Assembly (NCBI GenBank): GCA_002840715.1
Contig: PHBW01000004.1
Span: 1 to 64,000, forward strand
Direction of reading: 5' to 3'
Length of the DNA stretch: 64,000 nt
From: Chloroflexi bacterium HGW-Chloroflexi-4
Lineage (GTDB): Bacteria > Chloroflexota > Anaerolineae > Anaerolineales > Anaerolineaceae
The notes under the pieces are model-generated. The model had not been told where the DNA came from. It did no database searches and saw only the letters and a list, made by a program, of their open reading frames with translations. Positions 7,814-17,413 of the stretch are shown piece by piece; position 1 is the stretch's first letter, and each line of letters begins with the position of its first letter. The translations under genes were made by a program, and so were the position numbers.

Positions 7814-10273
7814 ATGAATTTTCTTTTTCAACATAATCGCAAAATCATCTTAATCACTCTTTTATTATTTATTTCAAGTTCAATATTAACTTCATGTAGC
7901 TCTTTACTTCAACAACCTATTGAATCCATAACTTTTTCAGAAACAAAAGAAAACTACCCCAAGGCAGAGGTAGTTTTTCAAGTTCGGCTCCCTGCCCCCC
8001 TGATTGAAGGTGAAAAACTCGTACTCGAGATTTTGGATGATGTGACCGGGGTTTACTTCAACCCTTCACATTACGAGATGGCTAAACAAAATGATCAGGA
8101 TTATTTTGTTCGATTGCCCCTGATCGTCAATGCAAAAGTAAAATATCGGTTTCTTCGGCAAGCCACGCAATCCATTTATGAATGTACAACCCAAAACACT
8201 CCCGTTCGTTTTCGGATGCTGTTGGTCAATGGCCCGCTTGTCATTCAAGACGCTGTAGCAGCCTGGTCTGATCAACCCTATAACGGGGCTGTTGGCCGAA
8301 TTCGCGGACAATTGTTGGATCGGACAACAAACCATCCAATTTCAAATATGGCTATTTATGCTGCCGGCATGCAGACAATTTCAGCATCTGATGGTTCTTT
8401 CATTCTCGAAGGTTTGCCTCTTTGGACCCAAAATGTGGTCATCGCCAGTCTTGACGGGGCTTACGAAACCTTTCAACAAGGTGCGGTAATTTCTGAAGAA
8501 GCAACAACACCCATTCTCGTCAGTTTGACAAAAAGACCTTTAACCGAAGTGAAATTTAGTGTTAAAGTGCCTGAGGGTTTTTCTACTGATTTGCCTCTAC
8601 GATTGGCTACAAATTTATATTCATTAGGGTTTTCGGAAACAGAATTGCAATCCGGATCAAGTTTGAGCGCTTCAAATTTACCGCCCTTTATTAAAACCGC
8701 AACCGATGAATATTCACTTAAAATAACTCTGCCCGTGGGTACTGACTTACGTTACAAATTTACGTTTGGTGATGGCTTCTGGAATTCAGAGTTGAGCAAT
8801 AATGGTAATTTTGTGATTCGTGATTTGATTGTCTCTGAAACTTCCAAGGCCATAAATAAACGAATTGAATCTATTCAATCACCTAATAAAGGTGAAATCA
8901 AATTTACTGTAAGTGTGCCAACTACCACTCCCTCAAATGAGCAAGTCTCACTTCAATTAAATGCGTTTGGATGGATGGAGCCTTTGCCCATGCAAAAAAC
9001 GGGAGAGAATCAATGGAGTTATACACTCTACTCCCCCACTCATTTGGTTGGAAATATATCCTACCGGTTGTGTCGAAACAATCAATGCAATGCTGCGCTT
9101 TCTGATCCCACTCAAGATGGAATGATCACATCGGCCCCCACGCCGCAAATCGTAACGTTGAACCTCCAAAATTGGATGTTTATGGATGTGAGCACCGCTC
9201 CAACCAGTGTTGATACAAATGGCGGCGGCTTAACACCACGGACGGATTTCATTGCTGGATTTGAATTAGCATCTGAGCTAAACAATTCCTGGAAAAATTC
9301 AATCAACCAGGGTTTAGAAGCCATCCGTGGCACCGGAGCCAATTGGGTCATCATCTCACCTACATGGTCAATCACTCATGTAAATCCGCCGTTGATTGAA
9401 CCTATCCCGGGTATTGATTTACTTTCACCTGATCTGCAAGCCCTAACAGTTCAATTGAGTTCCAATCAACTTAACCCCGTTATCTTTCCAGTATTGGCTG
9501 ATTCAACTTTAACAGACCAATTTTGGCTAAACAGTAAGCGAGACGGCGGTTGGTGGCAAACTTTTTATGACCGTTATCATCGTTTTATGATGCATAATGC
9601 CGATCTCGCTGCGAGTATTAATGCCAGTGCGTTCGTGATCGGTGATCCAAATATGAACCCGTCGATGAGCAATGGTCACTTGATAAACGGAGAACCTTCC
9701 AATTCCCCTGCTAATGCAGATAAACAGTGGAGTCAATTGATCACGGATATTCGAGCACGTTACAGCGGACCGATTATTGGTGTAATCAGTATTCCAAGTC
9801 AGATAAACACACTTCCTGCCTGGTTAAAAGATGTGGATGCTTTCTACATTTTGTTTTCTCCATCCTTGGTGGACTCAGGTGATCTTTCTGTTCAAGCTTT
9901 GGTTCATACTTTTGGTACAGCATTGGATTCTTTAATACAACCCATTGCACAGCAATTTTCAAAACCGGTCATTATTGGCATCAATTATCCATCTTCGTCG
10001 ACAGCCTTAAATGGATGTATGGACATCAATGCCAATTGTCTTGAATTTCAAGCCAATCTGCTTGCTGAAAGCACCGTGGATCTTGATCTTCAATCCAGAA
10101 TTTATAACGCTGCAATCATTGCAAGCGCCAATCGGTCCTGGATAAAAGGTTTCATCTCCAGGGGATTTAACCCGTTAGTTGTGTTAAAAGATCAAAGTTC
10201 ATCAATATTTGGCAAACCCGCATCAGATGTTTTATGGTTTTGGTATCACTTTATTTTGAATAAATCATCTTAA
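7814..10273 (+). CDS. Large lipoprotein with starch-binding-like modules and a glycosidase-like C-terminal barrel
   Basis: 819 residues from the ATG at 7814; a longer frame from 7769 would overlap nusB and hide the signal peptide. Residues 1-30 form a lipoprotein signal (LTSC lipobox). Then come a beta-sandwich like carbohydrate-binding modules (about 45-135), a carboxypeptidase-regulatory-like fold (about 150-235, DGSFILEGLP), two more similar sandwiches (about 240-460), and from about 480 a barrel with GTGANWVIISPTWSI and 'FVIGDPNMNPSMSNG' that resembles the GH113/arabinogalactan-type barrels. Probably cell-surface and carbohydrate-linked. Catalytic acids were not pinned down, so enzyme activity is not claimed. 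Confidence 0.6.
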   Translation: MNFLFQHNRKIILITLLLFISSSILTSCSSLLQQPIESITFSETKENYPKAEVVFQVRLPAPLIEGEKLVLEILDDVTGVYFNPSHYEMAKQNDQDYFVRLPLIVNAKVKYRFLRQATQSIYECTTQNTPVRFRMLLVNGPLVIQDAVAAWSDQPYNGAVGRIRGQLLDRTTNHPISNMAIYAAGMQTISASDGSFILEGLPLWTQNVVIASLDGAYETFQQGAVISEEATTPILVSLTKRPLTEVKFSVKVPEGFSTDLPLRLATNLYSLGFSETELQSGSSLSASNLPPFIKTATDEYSLKITLPVGTDLRYKFTFGDGFWNSELSNNGNFVIRDLIVSETSKAINKRIESIQSPNKGEIKFTVSVPTTTPSNEQVSLQLNAFGWMEPLPMQKTGENQWSYTLYSPTHLVGNISYRLCRNNQCNAALSDPTQDGMITSAPTPQIVTLNLQNWMFMDVSTAPTSVDTNGGGLTPRTDFIAGFELASELNNSWKNSINQGLEAIRGTGANWVIISPTWSITHVNPPLIEPIPGIDLLSPDLQALTVQLSSNQLNPVIFPVLADSTLTDQFWLNSKRDGGWWQTFYDRYHRFMMHNADLAASINASAFVIGDPNMNPSMSNGHLINGEPSNSPANADKQWSQLITDIRARYSGPIIGVISIPSQINTLPAWLKDVDAFYILFSPSLVDSGDLSVQALVHTFGTALDSLIQPIAQQFSKPVIIGINYPSSSTALNGCMDINANCLEFQANLLAESTVDLDLQSRIYNAAIIASANRSWIKGFISRGFNPLVVLKDQSSSIFGKPASDVLWFWYHFILNKSS

Positions 10274-10287
10274 TTCAGGAGAACTAA

Positions 10288-11877
10288 ATGCGACTAGACC
10301 CCCAAAAGACGGAATTTGATCTCGGATATTTGGGAAAACAAAGTCAAATCAGTGTTTACTGGAATTTATCTTCACCTCAACTCATAGAACAATCAATTAT
10401 TAACAAAGAAGCTAATTTAAGCCCAACCGGAGCATTGCTGGTTAGTACAGGCGAATTTACCGGTAGATCTCCTAATGACAAGTACATCGTTAATTATCAG
10501 GAACCATCTGATCAAGAGATTGATTGGGGAAAAGTCAACCAACCTTTTTTACCTGAAAAATTTGATCAATTACTGGTAAAAGTGCTCTCCCATTTGGAAA
10601 GCAAGAATATATATGTTCAAGATGTCTTGGTTGGTTCGAATCCGCAGCATCAACGCAGAGTTCGATTACTCACAGAATATGCTTGGTCGGCGTTATTTGC
10701 CAGAGATTTGCTCATCCCTGGCATCGACATGTATGCGGACGGACCGGATTTTACCATTATTCAAGCACCGACTTTCTGCGCTGATCCACAGATTGATGGA
10801 ACACTCACAAAAACATTTATTGTGATTGATTTTGTTAAAAGGATCGTATTAATTGGCAACACCCAATATGCTGGTGAGATCAAGAAGGCAGTTTTCACCA
10901 TCATGAACCGGCTGCTGCCCGGTGAGAATGTACTGCCTATGCACTGTTCGGCAAATATTGGAATGCAAGGTGACACAGCGCTATTTTTTGGCCTTTCGGG
11001 TACAGGTAAAACCACCCTTTCATCAGATCCAGACCGGTTTTTAATTGGTGACGATGAGCACGGCTGGGCTCAGGATGGAGTGTTCAATTTTGAGGGTGGC
11101 TGCTATGCAAAAACCATTAATTTAAAAAAAGATCTTGAACCCATCATCTGGGATGCTTCACAGAGTTTTGGATCCGTATTGGAAAATGTTACCTTTGATG
11201 AAGATACAAGGTTGCTAGATTTCACTGATTCCAGCGTTACTGAAAACACGCGCGCTGCGTATGCTTTGGATAACGTTGCGCGAAGAGTAAAATCCGGTAT
11301 GGGCGGCCACCCAGACCATATCTTCTTCTTGAGTGCTGATGCTTTTGGGGTGCTCCCTCCAATTGCTAGTCTCTCACCCAACCAGGCTGCTTATTATTTC
11401 TTATCCGGCTATACGGCAAAATTAGCCGGAACAGAAAGAGGTCTTGGCTGCGAACCACAGGCAACTTTTTCAGCTTGTTTTGGGGCGCCATTTATGCCTC
11501 TAAACCCAGTGAAATATGCCAACATGCTGCGTGAGAAGATTTTTGATCATCATTCCAGCGTTTGGTTGGTCAACACTGGTTGGACTGGTGGCCCTTACGG
11601 TATTGGATCCAGGATTAAACTGCCTTATACCCGGGCAATTATTTCTGCCGCCATCAAAGGAATTCTCGAAGAAGCACCATCTGAATATGAACCCTTTTTT
11701 GGACTCAAAATACCCGGCATTATACCGGGTGTGCCGTCTAAAATGCTTAACCCGGTCAAGAATTGGGAAAGCCCAGATAAATATGCTGAAATGGCTGAGA
11801 AATTAAAAGCCAAATTCAGAAAGAATATTGACCAGTATAAAGGCGAAATTGATAGCGAGTTATTAACCCTGTTATAA
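10288..11877 (+). CDS. pckA: Phosphoenolpyruvate carboxykinase (ATP)
   Basis: 529 residues, full length for the ATP-dependent family. It catalyses oxaloacetate + ATP to PEP + CO2 + ADP, at the gluconeogenesis/anaplerosis branch point. Visible landmarks: TGRSPNDKYIV for substrate binding, the P-loop FFGLSGTGKTTLSSD at about residue 232, the metal site IGDDEHGW, and NTGWTGGPYGIGSRIKLPYTR. An AGGAG ribosome site lies seven bases before the ATG. The end overlaps the convergent prepilin peptidase gene by six bases. Confidence 0.97.
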   Translation: MRLDPQKTEFDLGYLGKQSQISVYWNLSSPQLIEQSIINKEANLSPTGALLVSTGEFTGRSPNDKYIVNYQEPSDQEIDWGKVNQPFLPEKFDQLLVKVLSHLESKNIYVQDVLVGSNPQHQRRVRLLTEYAWSALFARDLLIPGIDMYADGPDFTIIQAPTFCADPQIDGTLTKTFIVIDFVKRIVLIGNTQYAGEIKKAVFTIMNRLLPGENVLPMHCSANIGMQGDTALFFGLSGTGKTTLSSDPDRFLIGDDEHGWAQDGVFNFEGGCYAKTINLKKDLEPIIWDASQSFGSVLENVTFDEDTRLLDFTDSSVTENTRAAYALDNVARRVKSGMGGHPDHIFFLSADAFGVLPPIASLSPNQAAYYFLSGYTAKLAGTERGLGCEPQATFSACFGAPFMPLNPVKYANMLREKIFDHHSSVWLVNTGWTGGPYGIGSRIKLPYTRAIISAAIKGILEEAPSEYEPFFGLKIPGIIPGVPSKMLNPVKNWESPDKYAEMAEKLKAKFRKNIDQYKGEIDSELLTLL

Positions 11878-12642
11878 GATGGGCAATTTGGGAATATAGA
11901 AAGTTGCCAGTGCTCCTAAAATTAAAAATGGCGTATACGGAATCGTACTTGCCACTTGATAATCTTTTTTGATGGCTTTGACAATCATATAAATAAACGA
12001 ATAGACACCACTGACCAGAATTGCAATGATTAGCATACCGATGACATAGGGCCAACCAACAAAAAAACCCAAAAAAGCACAGGCATAAACATCGCCAAAG
12101 CCAAGACCGGCTTCTTTGATTTCTTCTTTTCGAACCTTACCCAATCCACGTGAGAAGAAGATACCAAAGAAATATATCAAGAGCATGAGCAAAAACCCCG
12201 TAACGCCTCCGACCGTGGTCAATAATAACCCAGTCATGCTCCACTTATAAACCAGCCAACCGTAAAAAAAGAACAATACCAACCCAACAATGCTGGTTTC
12301 AATGAGCACTACATGGTGCTCTATATCAATGACCAGAATTACCCCCAAAAAAATCATGACAGGGATGGTCATCCAGAAATTCAAATTAATCAGCGGATAA
12401 ACACCCACAAGGACAGCGGCAATAATTGATGTAATCAATACCAGAAAATTTCTGGTTCGAGGTTTTTGACCGCAATTTGGACACTTAAACGAGATCAGAT
12501 ACCCTTTCAAAGAAAAAGGGACTTCACAATGTGGACAAATAGGTTGACTAAACCTTCGTGTGCGCGGTAATACATCAGATAAATAATTGATCAACACCCC
12601 AACCGCCCCACCAATTACTGCATAGATAATGAGATTGATCAT
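11872..12642 (-). CDS. Prepilin peptidase (type IV leader peptidase, PilD-like)
   Basis: 256 residues with about seven hydrophobic segments. It has the N-terminal zinc site CPHC (about 36) and CPNC (about 54) typical of the bifunctional peptidase/methylase, and the two catalytic aspartates in DIEHH (about 105) and GFGDV (about 183). It cleaves the leader of type IV pilin-like proteins and may N-methylate them, at the inner membrane. No pilin genes are next to it; a ComEA-like protein at 30.6 kb is the only other possible competence or pilus link in the window. Confidence 0.88.
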   Translation of the reverse strand: MINLIIYAVIGGAVGVLINYLSDVLPRTRRFSQPICPHCEVPFSLKGYLISFKCPNCGQKPRTRNFLVLITSIIAAVLVGVYPLINLNFWMTIPVMIFLGVILVIDIEHHVVLIETSIVGLVLFFFYGWLVYKWSMTGLLLTTVGGVTGFLLMLLIYFFGIFFSRGLGKVRKEEIKEAGLGFGDVYACAFLGFFVGWPYVIGMLIIAILVSGVYSFIYMIVKAIKKDYQVASTIPYTPFLILGALATFYIPKLPIL

Positions 12643-12711
12643 AAATTGCTCCAGATTATAGAAATATTGTGCTAAAATAGTTCTGTTAGGTTATTGATTT
12701 ATCTTTCAGAG

Positions 12712-12717
12712 TATAAT
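12712..12717 (+). promoter_or_regulatory. Candidate -10 box for the mrf operon
   Basis: A consensus TATAAT lies 30 bases before the mrfA start. The -35 region is weak (TTATTG with only 15 bases of spacing), so the call rests mainly on the -10 and the position. Confidence 0.4.
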
Positions 12718-12746
12718 GCCGTATCAGGATCATCGCAACGATAAAT

Positions 12747-15266
12747 ATGAATTTTGACTCGTTGATTTCTCAGTTACGCAAAAATCCCCTCTTCAGAGAG
12801 AATATTTCTTTTTGGCAGGATCAACCTTCAAGGGTTTCAGATTTGAAACCTTTTCCTGAGTGGCTTAATCCAAGGCTGATTCACTCTCTGAAAAATATGG
12901 GTATTAAAGGGTTATATTCCCATCAAGCTGACGCAATAAACCGCATCCAAAAGGGTCAAAATGTGGTGGTGACCACGGGCACTGCCAGCGGTAAAAGTAT
13001 TTGTTATCAACTTCCCATTCTCAACCAGTTATTGCATGATGGACAATCGACTGCTTTGTTGTTCTTTCCAACCAAGGCATTAACTTACGACCAATTAAAG
13101 TCATTCTCGAACATTGTTTTAGGCACCAATCTGATCCTTGATCCGAATCTTGCTGCCGTTTATGACGGAGATACGCCTGCGACTCAGAGAAGCGTGATCA
13201 GACAGCATACGAGAATTCTTTTATCCAATCCAGACATGCTCAACATTGGAATTTTGCCTCACCATACCAACTGGGCGCATTTCTTTGAACATCTGAAATA
13301 CATTGTGATTGATGAAATTCATCTTTATCGAGGCGTTTTTGGTTCACATATTGGCAATTTGATAAGACGCTTGAAGCGTGTTTGCGAATTCTACAATGTT
13401 TCACCTCAATTTATCATGACCTCCGCCACGATTGCCAACCCGATTGAATTAGCCCAAAATTTGGTTGAAGATAATGTAAATCAGGTTGAAACGGATGGTT
13501 CACCGAAAGGCGCAAAGAGCTTTGTTATCTATAACCCTCCCCTGGTTAACCAGGATCTGGGAATTCGAGAGGGTGTTTTGGCGACCTCAAGCAAGCTTTC
13601 TGCTCTTATTCTTTATCATAATGTCCAAGCTTTGGTTTTTTGCGGCACCCGGCGCTTTGTCGAATTGCTGACCCGCGAACTAAAGGGAGTAAACCCCTCG
13701 CTTGCATCGACTATTAGAGGTTATCGTAGCGGATATTTGAAAAAGGACAGGCGCGAGATCGAAGAAGGGCTTAAAAACGGCTCCATCAAGTTGGCTGTTG
13801 CAACCAACGCACTTGAACTGGGTGTTGATATCGGTGGAGTGGATGCCGTCTTACTTGCGGGCTATCCAGGTTCTATTTGTTCGCTACGACAGCGCATAGG
13901 GCGAAGTGGAAGGTCTCAGAACCCTTCATTATCCATTCTGGTAACTTCCATGAATCCGTTGGATCAGTTTTTCGCGCGCAACCCTCAATACTTGATGGAA
14001 CGTCCATTGGAACAAGCCTTGATCAACCCCAACAATCCTTTGATTTTGCTGCCGCATATCAAAAGTGCGGCGTTTGAACTGCCGTTTACTGAAGAAGAAC
14101 AATTTGGCAGTTTAATATGGGAAGAATTGGTTGAATACCTTGATTATCTGGTGAATGAAGGTGTACTTCAACACAAACGTGGTAAGTATTATTGGCTTTC
14201 GGAATCTTACCCTTCAAATGATTATTCTCTGCGCAGCACAATGGCTGATAAAGTATTGATTCAATATGAAAATCAGGGTGAAGCAGAAACTATTGGTGAG
14301 GTTGATTACGCTTCAGCACTGTGGATGGTCCATCCAGGCGCGGTCTATCTTCAGGATGGGCTATCTTTCATTGTGAAATCGCTGGACCTTGAAAAGAATA
14401 TTGCCACATTATCTGACCACCGAAGTGATTTTCTAACTGAGCCCATTATCAGTCAAGAAATAGAACCGCTTTCTGAAGTAAAACGAATGGAATCAGATAT
14501 TTTTATATTGCACTACGGTGAGATTATGGTAACCTCACAAGTTACTGCCTATAGGCGCATTCAAAATATCTCCAAAGAAGTATTGAGTATTGATCCTCTC
14601 GAAATGCCTGCCCAAAAACTTCAAACCACCGGTTTTTGGATGGAATTAACTGATAAATGTGTTAATAAAATGCGGGCTGAAAGCTTGTGGTTATCAGATG
14701 CCAATGATTATGGCAGAGACTGGAAGAAAATATCTGAAGCTATTCGTAAACGAGATAATTATCGCTGTCAATCGTGCGGACGAAGTGATGAATCGTCACT
14801 TCTCCATGTTCATCACAAAATCCCATTTAAATGCTTTACATCAGTTGAAAAAGCAAATGAAATGGATAATCTGGTCACTTTGTGCCCGAACTGCCATAAG
14901 TTGGCCGAATTGAGCATCCGTATGCGCAGTGCATTGTCAGGGTTGAAATATTTGATGTCCAACTTGGCACCTTTGCTGGTCTTAAGCGAACCCTCTGATC
15001 TAGGATCGTATGCTGATCCTAATGCCAAATTTGCGAACATGAATCCTGTCATCTTAATCTATGACAGCATCCCTGCCGGAATTGGATTGGCAAGTTCTCT
15101 GAACGACCGCATACAAGAGTTACTTGATAAATGCCAACAACTAGTGCATCAATGCGAATGCCAGGACGGCTGTCCATCTTGTGTTGGGCCAGTCGCACAA
15201 ATGGGTCTTGGCGGCAAAAAAGAGACCACATTCTTGTTAGATCTTCTGATCAACGGAGGCGACTAA
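12747..15266 (+). CDS. mrfA: MrfA (YprA/Hrq1-type) DNA helicase with an embedded HNH domain
   Basis: 839 residues. Superfamily 2 motor: TGTASGKSICYQLP (Walker A, about 77), IDEIHLYRG (Walker B), and QRIGRSGRSQ (motif VI). The end has the four cysteines of the DUF1998/MZB domain: Cys803, Cys805, Cys809, Cys812 (CECQDGCPSC). In Bacillus, MrfA with the exonuclease MrfB repairs mitomycin C adducts; mrfB follows here with overlapping stop and start. Unusual: between motor and DUF1998 sits a full HNH domain, with RKRDNYRC, Cys674/Cys677, HVHH at 687-690 and CPNCH at 713-717. If active, the helicase could cut DNA itself. Helicase call is very sure; nuclease activity is inferred. Confidence 0.92.
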   Translation: MNFDSLISQLRKNPLFRENISFWQDQPSRVSDLKPFPEWLNPRLIHSLKNMGIKGLYSHQADAINRIQKGQNVVVTTGTASGKSICYQLPILNQLLHDGQSTALLFFPTKALTYDQLKSFSNIVLGTNLILDPNLAAVYDGDTPATQRSVIRQHTRILLSNPDMLNIGILPHHTNWAHFFEHLKYIVIDEIHLYRGVFGSHIGNLIRRLKRVCEFYNVSPQFIMTSATIANPIELAQNLVEDNVNQVETDGSPKGAKSFVIYNPPLVNQDLGIREGVLATSSKLSALILYHNVQALVFCGTRRFVELLTRELKGVNPSLASTIRGYRSGYLKKDRREIEEGLKNGSIKLAVATNALELGVDIGGVDAVLLAGYPGSICSLRQRIGRSGRSQNPSLSILVTSMNPLDQFFARNPQYLMERPLEQALINPNNPLILLPHIKSAAFELPFTEEEQFGSLIWEELVEYLDYLVNEGVLQHKRGKYYWLSESYPSNDYSLRSTMADKVLIQYENQGEAETIGEVDYASALWMVHPGAVYLQDGLSFIVKSLDLEKNIATLSDHRSDFLTEPIISQEIEPLSEVKRMESDIFILHYGEIMVTSQVTAYRRIQNISKEVLSIDPLEMPAQKLQTTGFWMELTDKCVNKMRAESLWLSDANDYGRDWKKISEAIRKRDNYRCQSCGRSDESSLLHVHHKIPFKCFTSVEKANEMDNLVTLCPNCHKLAELSIRMRSALSGLKYLMSNLAPLLVLSEPSDLGSYADPNAKFANMNPVILIYDSIPAGIGLASSLNDRIQELLDKCQQLVHQCECQDGCPSCVGPVAQMGLGGKKETTFLLDLLINGGD

Positions 15267-16513
15267 TGCCTTCATTGTTGGATCGTTTGCACACCCTTGG
15301 ATTGAAAAAAGCAGCGGAAGTATCTTCGCCGCGACCCAAAGCCAATAAAATAAGCATGGTGGATGCAATCGGTAGTGGTGCAAAAATTCTGGAAAATCAA
15401 CTTGGAAACGTTGTGATTGCCGAAAAATCATATCCGTATGGATATTTACATGGCAATATCGAATTCAAAGACATGGTTAAAGTAGAATCCATCCACAAAG
15501 CAGGACGCTTAAATAGCGGTGGAGAAAATCTAAAGAAAATGATTTTTTTGGATACCGAGACCACCGGATTATCAGGCGGTACAGGCACCTTGGCATTTCT
15601 GGTGGGAATAGCGCGGTTTGATGATGAAGGATTGAAATTAACCCAATTCTTGGTGGAAGACCCGTCTGAAGAAGCGGCCATGCTGCTGGAATTTGCCAAT
15701 CAAACTTCAGATATCGAAGCGGTGATCACGTTTAATGGCAAATCTTTTGACATGCCATTATTAAAATCGCGCTATGTGATCAATCGGTTACCGATCCCAT
15801 TTTCTGAGTGGGGTCACCTTGATCTGCTTCATCTTTCACGTAGAATATGGCGGCAGCGGCTGGCCAGCCGCAGCCTAAAAGACCTTGAAATCGAGATATT
15901 AAATATCCCCAGGTCTGATGACGAAGTTCCTGGTTGGATGATTCCTGAAATATATTTTAATTACTTGCGAACTGGTGATGCCTCACAAATTGCAAATGTC
16001 GTGTATCACAACGCTATGGATATCGTTTCACTGGCTGCACTTTATATGGCGATCACAAAAATGCTCGACGTGGATCTTTTTAACCAAAAGTTCCATAGTT
16101 GGGATGTATTCGCAATTGGTCAACTTTACGAAGCAATTGGTGAAGTTTACAAATCTATCTCCATATATGAACATTGTCTCTCTTTAATGGATATCGACCT
16201 TTCAAAAAAAATGGAAATTAACACCAGATTGGCAAAATTATACAAAAAGGCCTCAAATTGGGATAAAGCCAGGTATTTATGGGAAACAAATGGCAATAAC
16301 GGCGATATAGACGCCTGTATTGAATTAGCAAAATATTATGAACATGAACAGCGTGATGTGCCAAATGCCTTTGTTTGGACTCACCTTGCGGAAGCCAACC
16401 TTGAAAAATCAGATATAGTCCGTTATAAGAAGAAGGTAATTAAAAATGAATTAAGAGTAAGAAAAGAACGACTAGAGAAAAGGATGATTAATGTTTCCGA
16501 GAAAAATTCGTGA
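15266..16513 (+). CDS. mrfB: MrfB (YprB) DEDDh-type exonuclease with TPR tail
   Basis: 415 residues starting at the ATG that overlaps the mrfA stop (taATG), with CGGAGG just upstream; an alternative upstream frame inside mrfA is ignored. RNase H-like exonuclease fold at about 90-265: FLDTETTGLSGG (first two acids), VITFNGKSFDMPLL, and YHNAMDIVSL (last His/Asp). The C-terminal 130 residues are TPR-like helices (SIYEHCLSL, TRLAKLYKKASNWDKARYLW). In Bacillus, MrfB is the nuclease partner of MrfA for mitomycin lesions. The order and overlap make the same role very likely here. Confidence 0.92.
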   Translation: MPSLLDRLHTLGLKKAAEVSSPRPKANKISMVDAIGSGAKILENQLGNVVIAEKSYPYGYLHGNIEFKDMVKVESIHKAGRLNSGGENLKKMIFLDTETTGLSGGTGTLAFLVGIARFDDEGLKLTQFLVEDPSEEAAMLLEFANQTSDIEAVITFNGKSFDMPLLKSRYVINRLPIPFSEWGHLDLLHLSRRIWRQRLASRSLKDLEIEILNIPRSDDEVPGWMIPEIYFNYLRTGDASQIANVVYHNAMDIVSLAALYMAITKMLDVDLFNQKFHSWDVFAIGQLYEAIGEVYKSISIYEHCLSLMDIDLSKKMEINTRLAKLYKKASNWDKARYLWETNGNNGDIDACIELAKYYEHEQRDVPNAFVWTHLAEANLEKSDIVRYKKKVIKNELRVRKERLEKRMINVSEKNS

Positions 16514-16757
16514 TGATGTAGTTTTTGTGGCTGAGGGCATGCTCGAAGCCGAATCAGTTAAATTATTGTTGGAATCGTTTGGAATAACCGCATATTTAAA
16601 CCAGGAATCCGCAGGTACTGCTTATGGATTAACAGTAGGCATTCTTGGTCAAGTTGATGTGATCGTTCCCCCAGCCCAACTTGTGGATGCAAAACAAATA
16701 ATTGCAGAAATGGAAGCTGGAAAATTAGAAGCAAATAACGATGATATTGACAGTTGA
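16491..16757 (+). CDS. DUF2007 small protein, third gene of the mrf operon
   Basis: 88 residues, overlapping the mrfB end by 23 bases. The pattern VFVAEGMLEAESVKLLLESFGITAYL and then DVIVPPAQLVDAKQIIAEME is the ferredoxin-like DUF2007 fold (called putative signal-transducing). These are common in bacteria and not characterised. Whether it shares a function with MrfAB or only a transcript is unknown. Confidence 0.8.
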   Translation: MFPRKIRDDVVFVAEGMLEAESVKLLLESFGITAYLNQESAGTAYGLTVGILGQVDVIVPPAQLVDAKQIIAEMEAGKLEANNDDIDS

Positions 16758-16816
16758 TTATATATTTTGTAAAAAATGATTGTTGAATAATAATAAAAAG
16801 ATTTTGGCTACGCGAA

Positions 16817-17413
16817 TTAATTGTAAAGCATTTTAAGCTTTAAATAATCTTCTTCGGTGTCAGTGTCCTGAATTAGTCTTTGGTCATCCCAATTGATTTT
16901 GTGTGTTTTGTGTAGATCAAAAAGTACTCTCCCACCCTGATCCCCTTTTAATAACATTATGTCTTGCACGCAAATTGATTTAAATAGCGTAGGCGGACAA
17001 ACTTTGCCGCCTACGGTTGTTGCAACAATTTCTATCTCGTCGTTACTGGCTTCTTCCAACAATCTATTTATTAATTCAGGTGTAACTTGAGGTTGATCAC
17101 ATAAAAAAACAATGAAACCGTCTTTGTGGTAATTTTCAAGTGCATTACAGCCAACTTGCATGGAACCGCTCTGCCCTAGTTGCCAATTTTCGTTTCTTGC
17201 AATTACGATTTTGTCGTCAACAATTGCTGCTTCAATTTCTTGATAATTAGCTCCTGTCACAACCACAACAGGGTCTAATTTTATTTGATGTGCAAAATCA
17301 ACAAGGTGTTTTACAAAAGGTTTTCCAAACCAATCGAGTAACTGTTTTGGTCTTCCCAATCGCGATGAGCCGCCTGCAGCTAATATTATGGCAGCTATTC
17401 TTAAATCGGTCAT
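16817..17413 (-). CDS. mocA: MocA-like molybdenum cofactor nucleotidyltransferase
   Basis: 198 residues. Starts AAIILAAGGSSRLGRPKQLL, the nucleotide-binding loop of MobA/MocA/CTP-transferases; then VVVTGANYQEIE and the metal-binding FLCDQPQVT. MocA adds CMP to molybdopterin for the xanthine dehydrogenase family. It overlaps the end of the Mo-subunit gene by four bases, which fits a dedicated cofactor-finishing role for that hydroxylase. MobA (GTP) is less likely given this partner. Confidence 0.87.
   Translation of the reverse strand: MTDLRIAAIILAAGGSSRLGRPKQLLDWFGKPFVKHLVDFAHQIKLDPVVVVTGANYQEIEAAIVDDKIVIARNENWQLGQSGSMQVGCNALENYHKDGFIVFLCDQPQVTPELINRLLEEASNDEIEIVATTVGGKVCPPTLFKSICVQDIMLLKGDQGGRVLFDLHKTHKINWDDQRLIQDTDTEEDYLKLKMLYN

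Noticed and set aside
11713-11733. ACCCGG...CCGGGT hairpin
   Set aside because: Lies inside pckA with no T-run; chance result of coding sequence.
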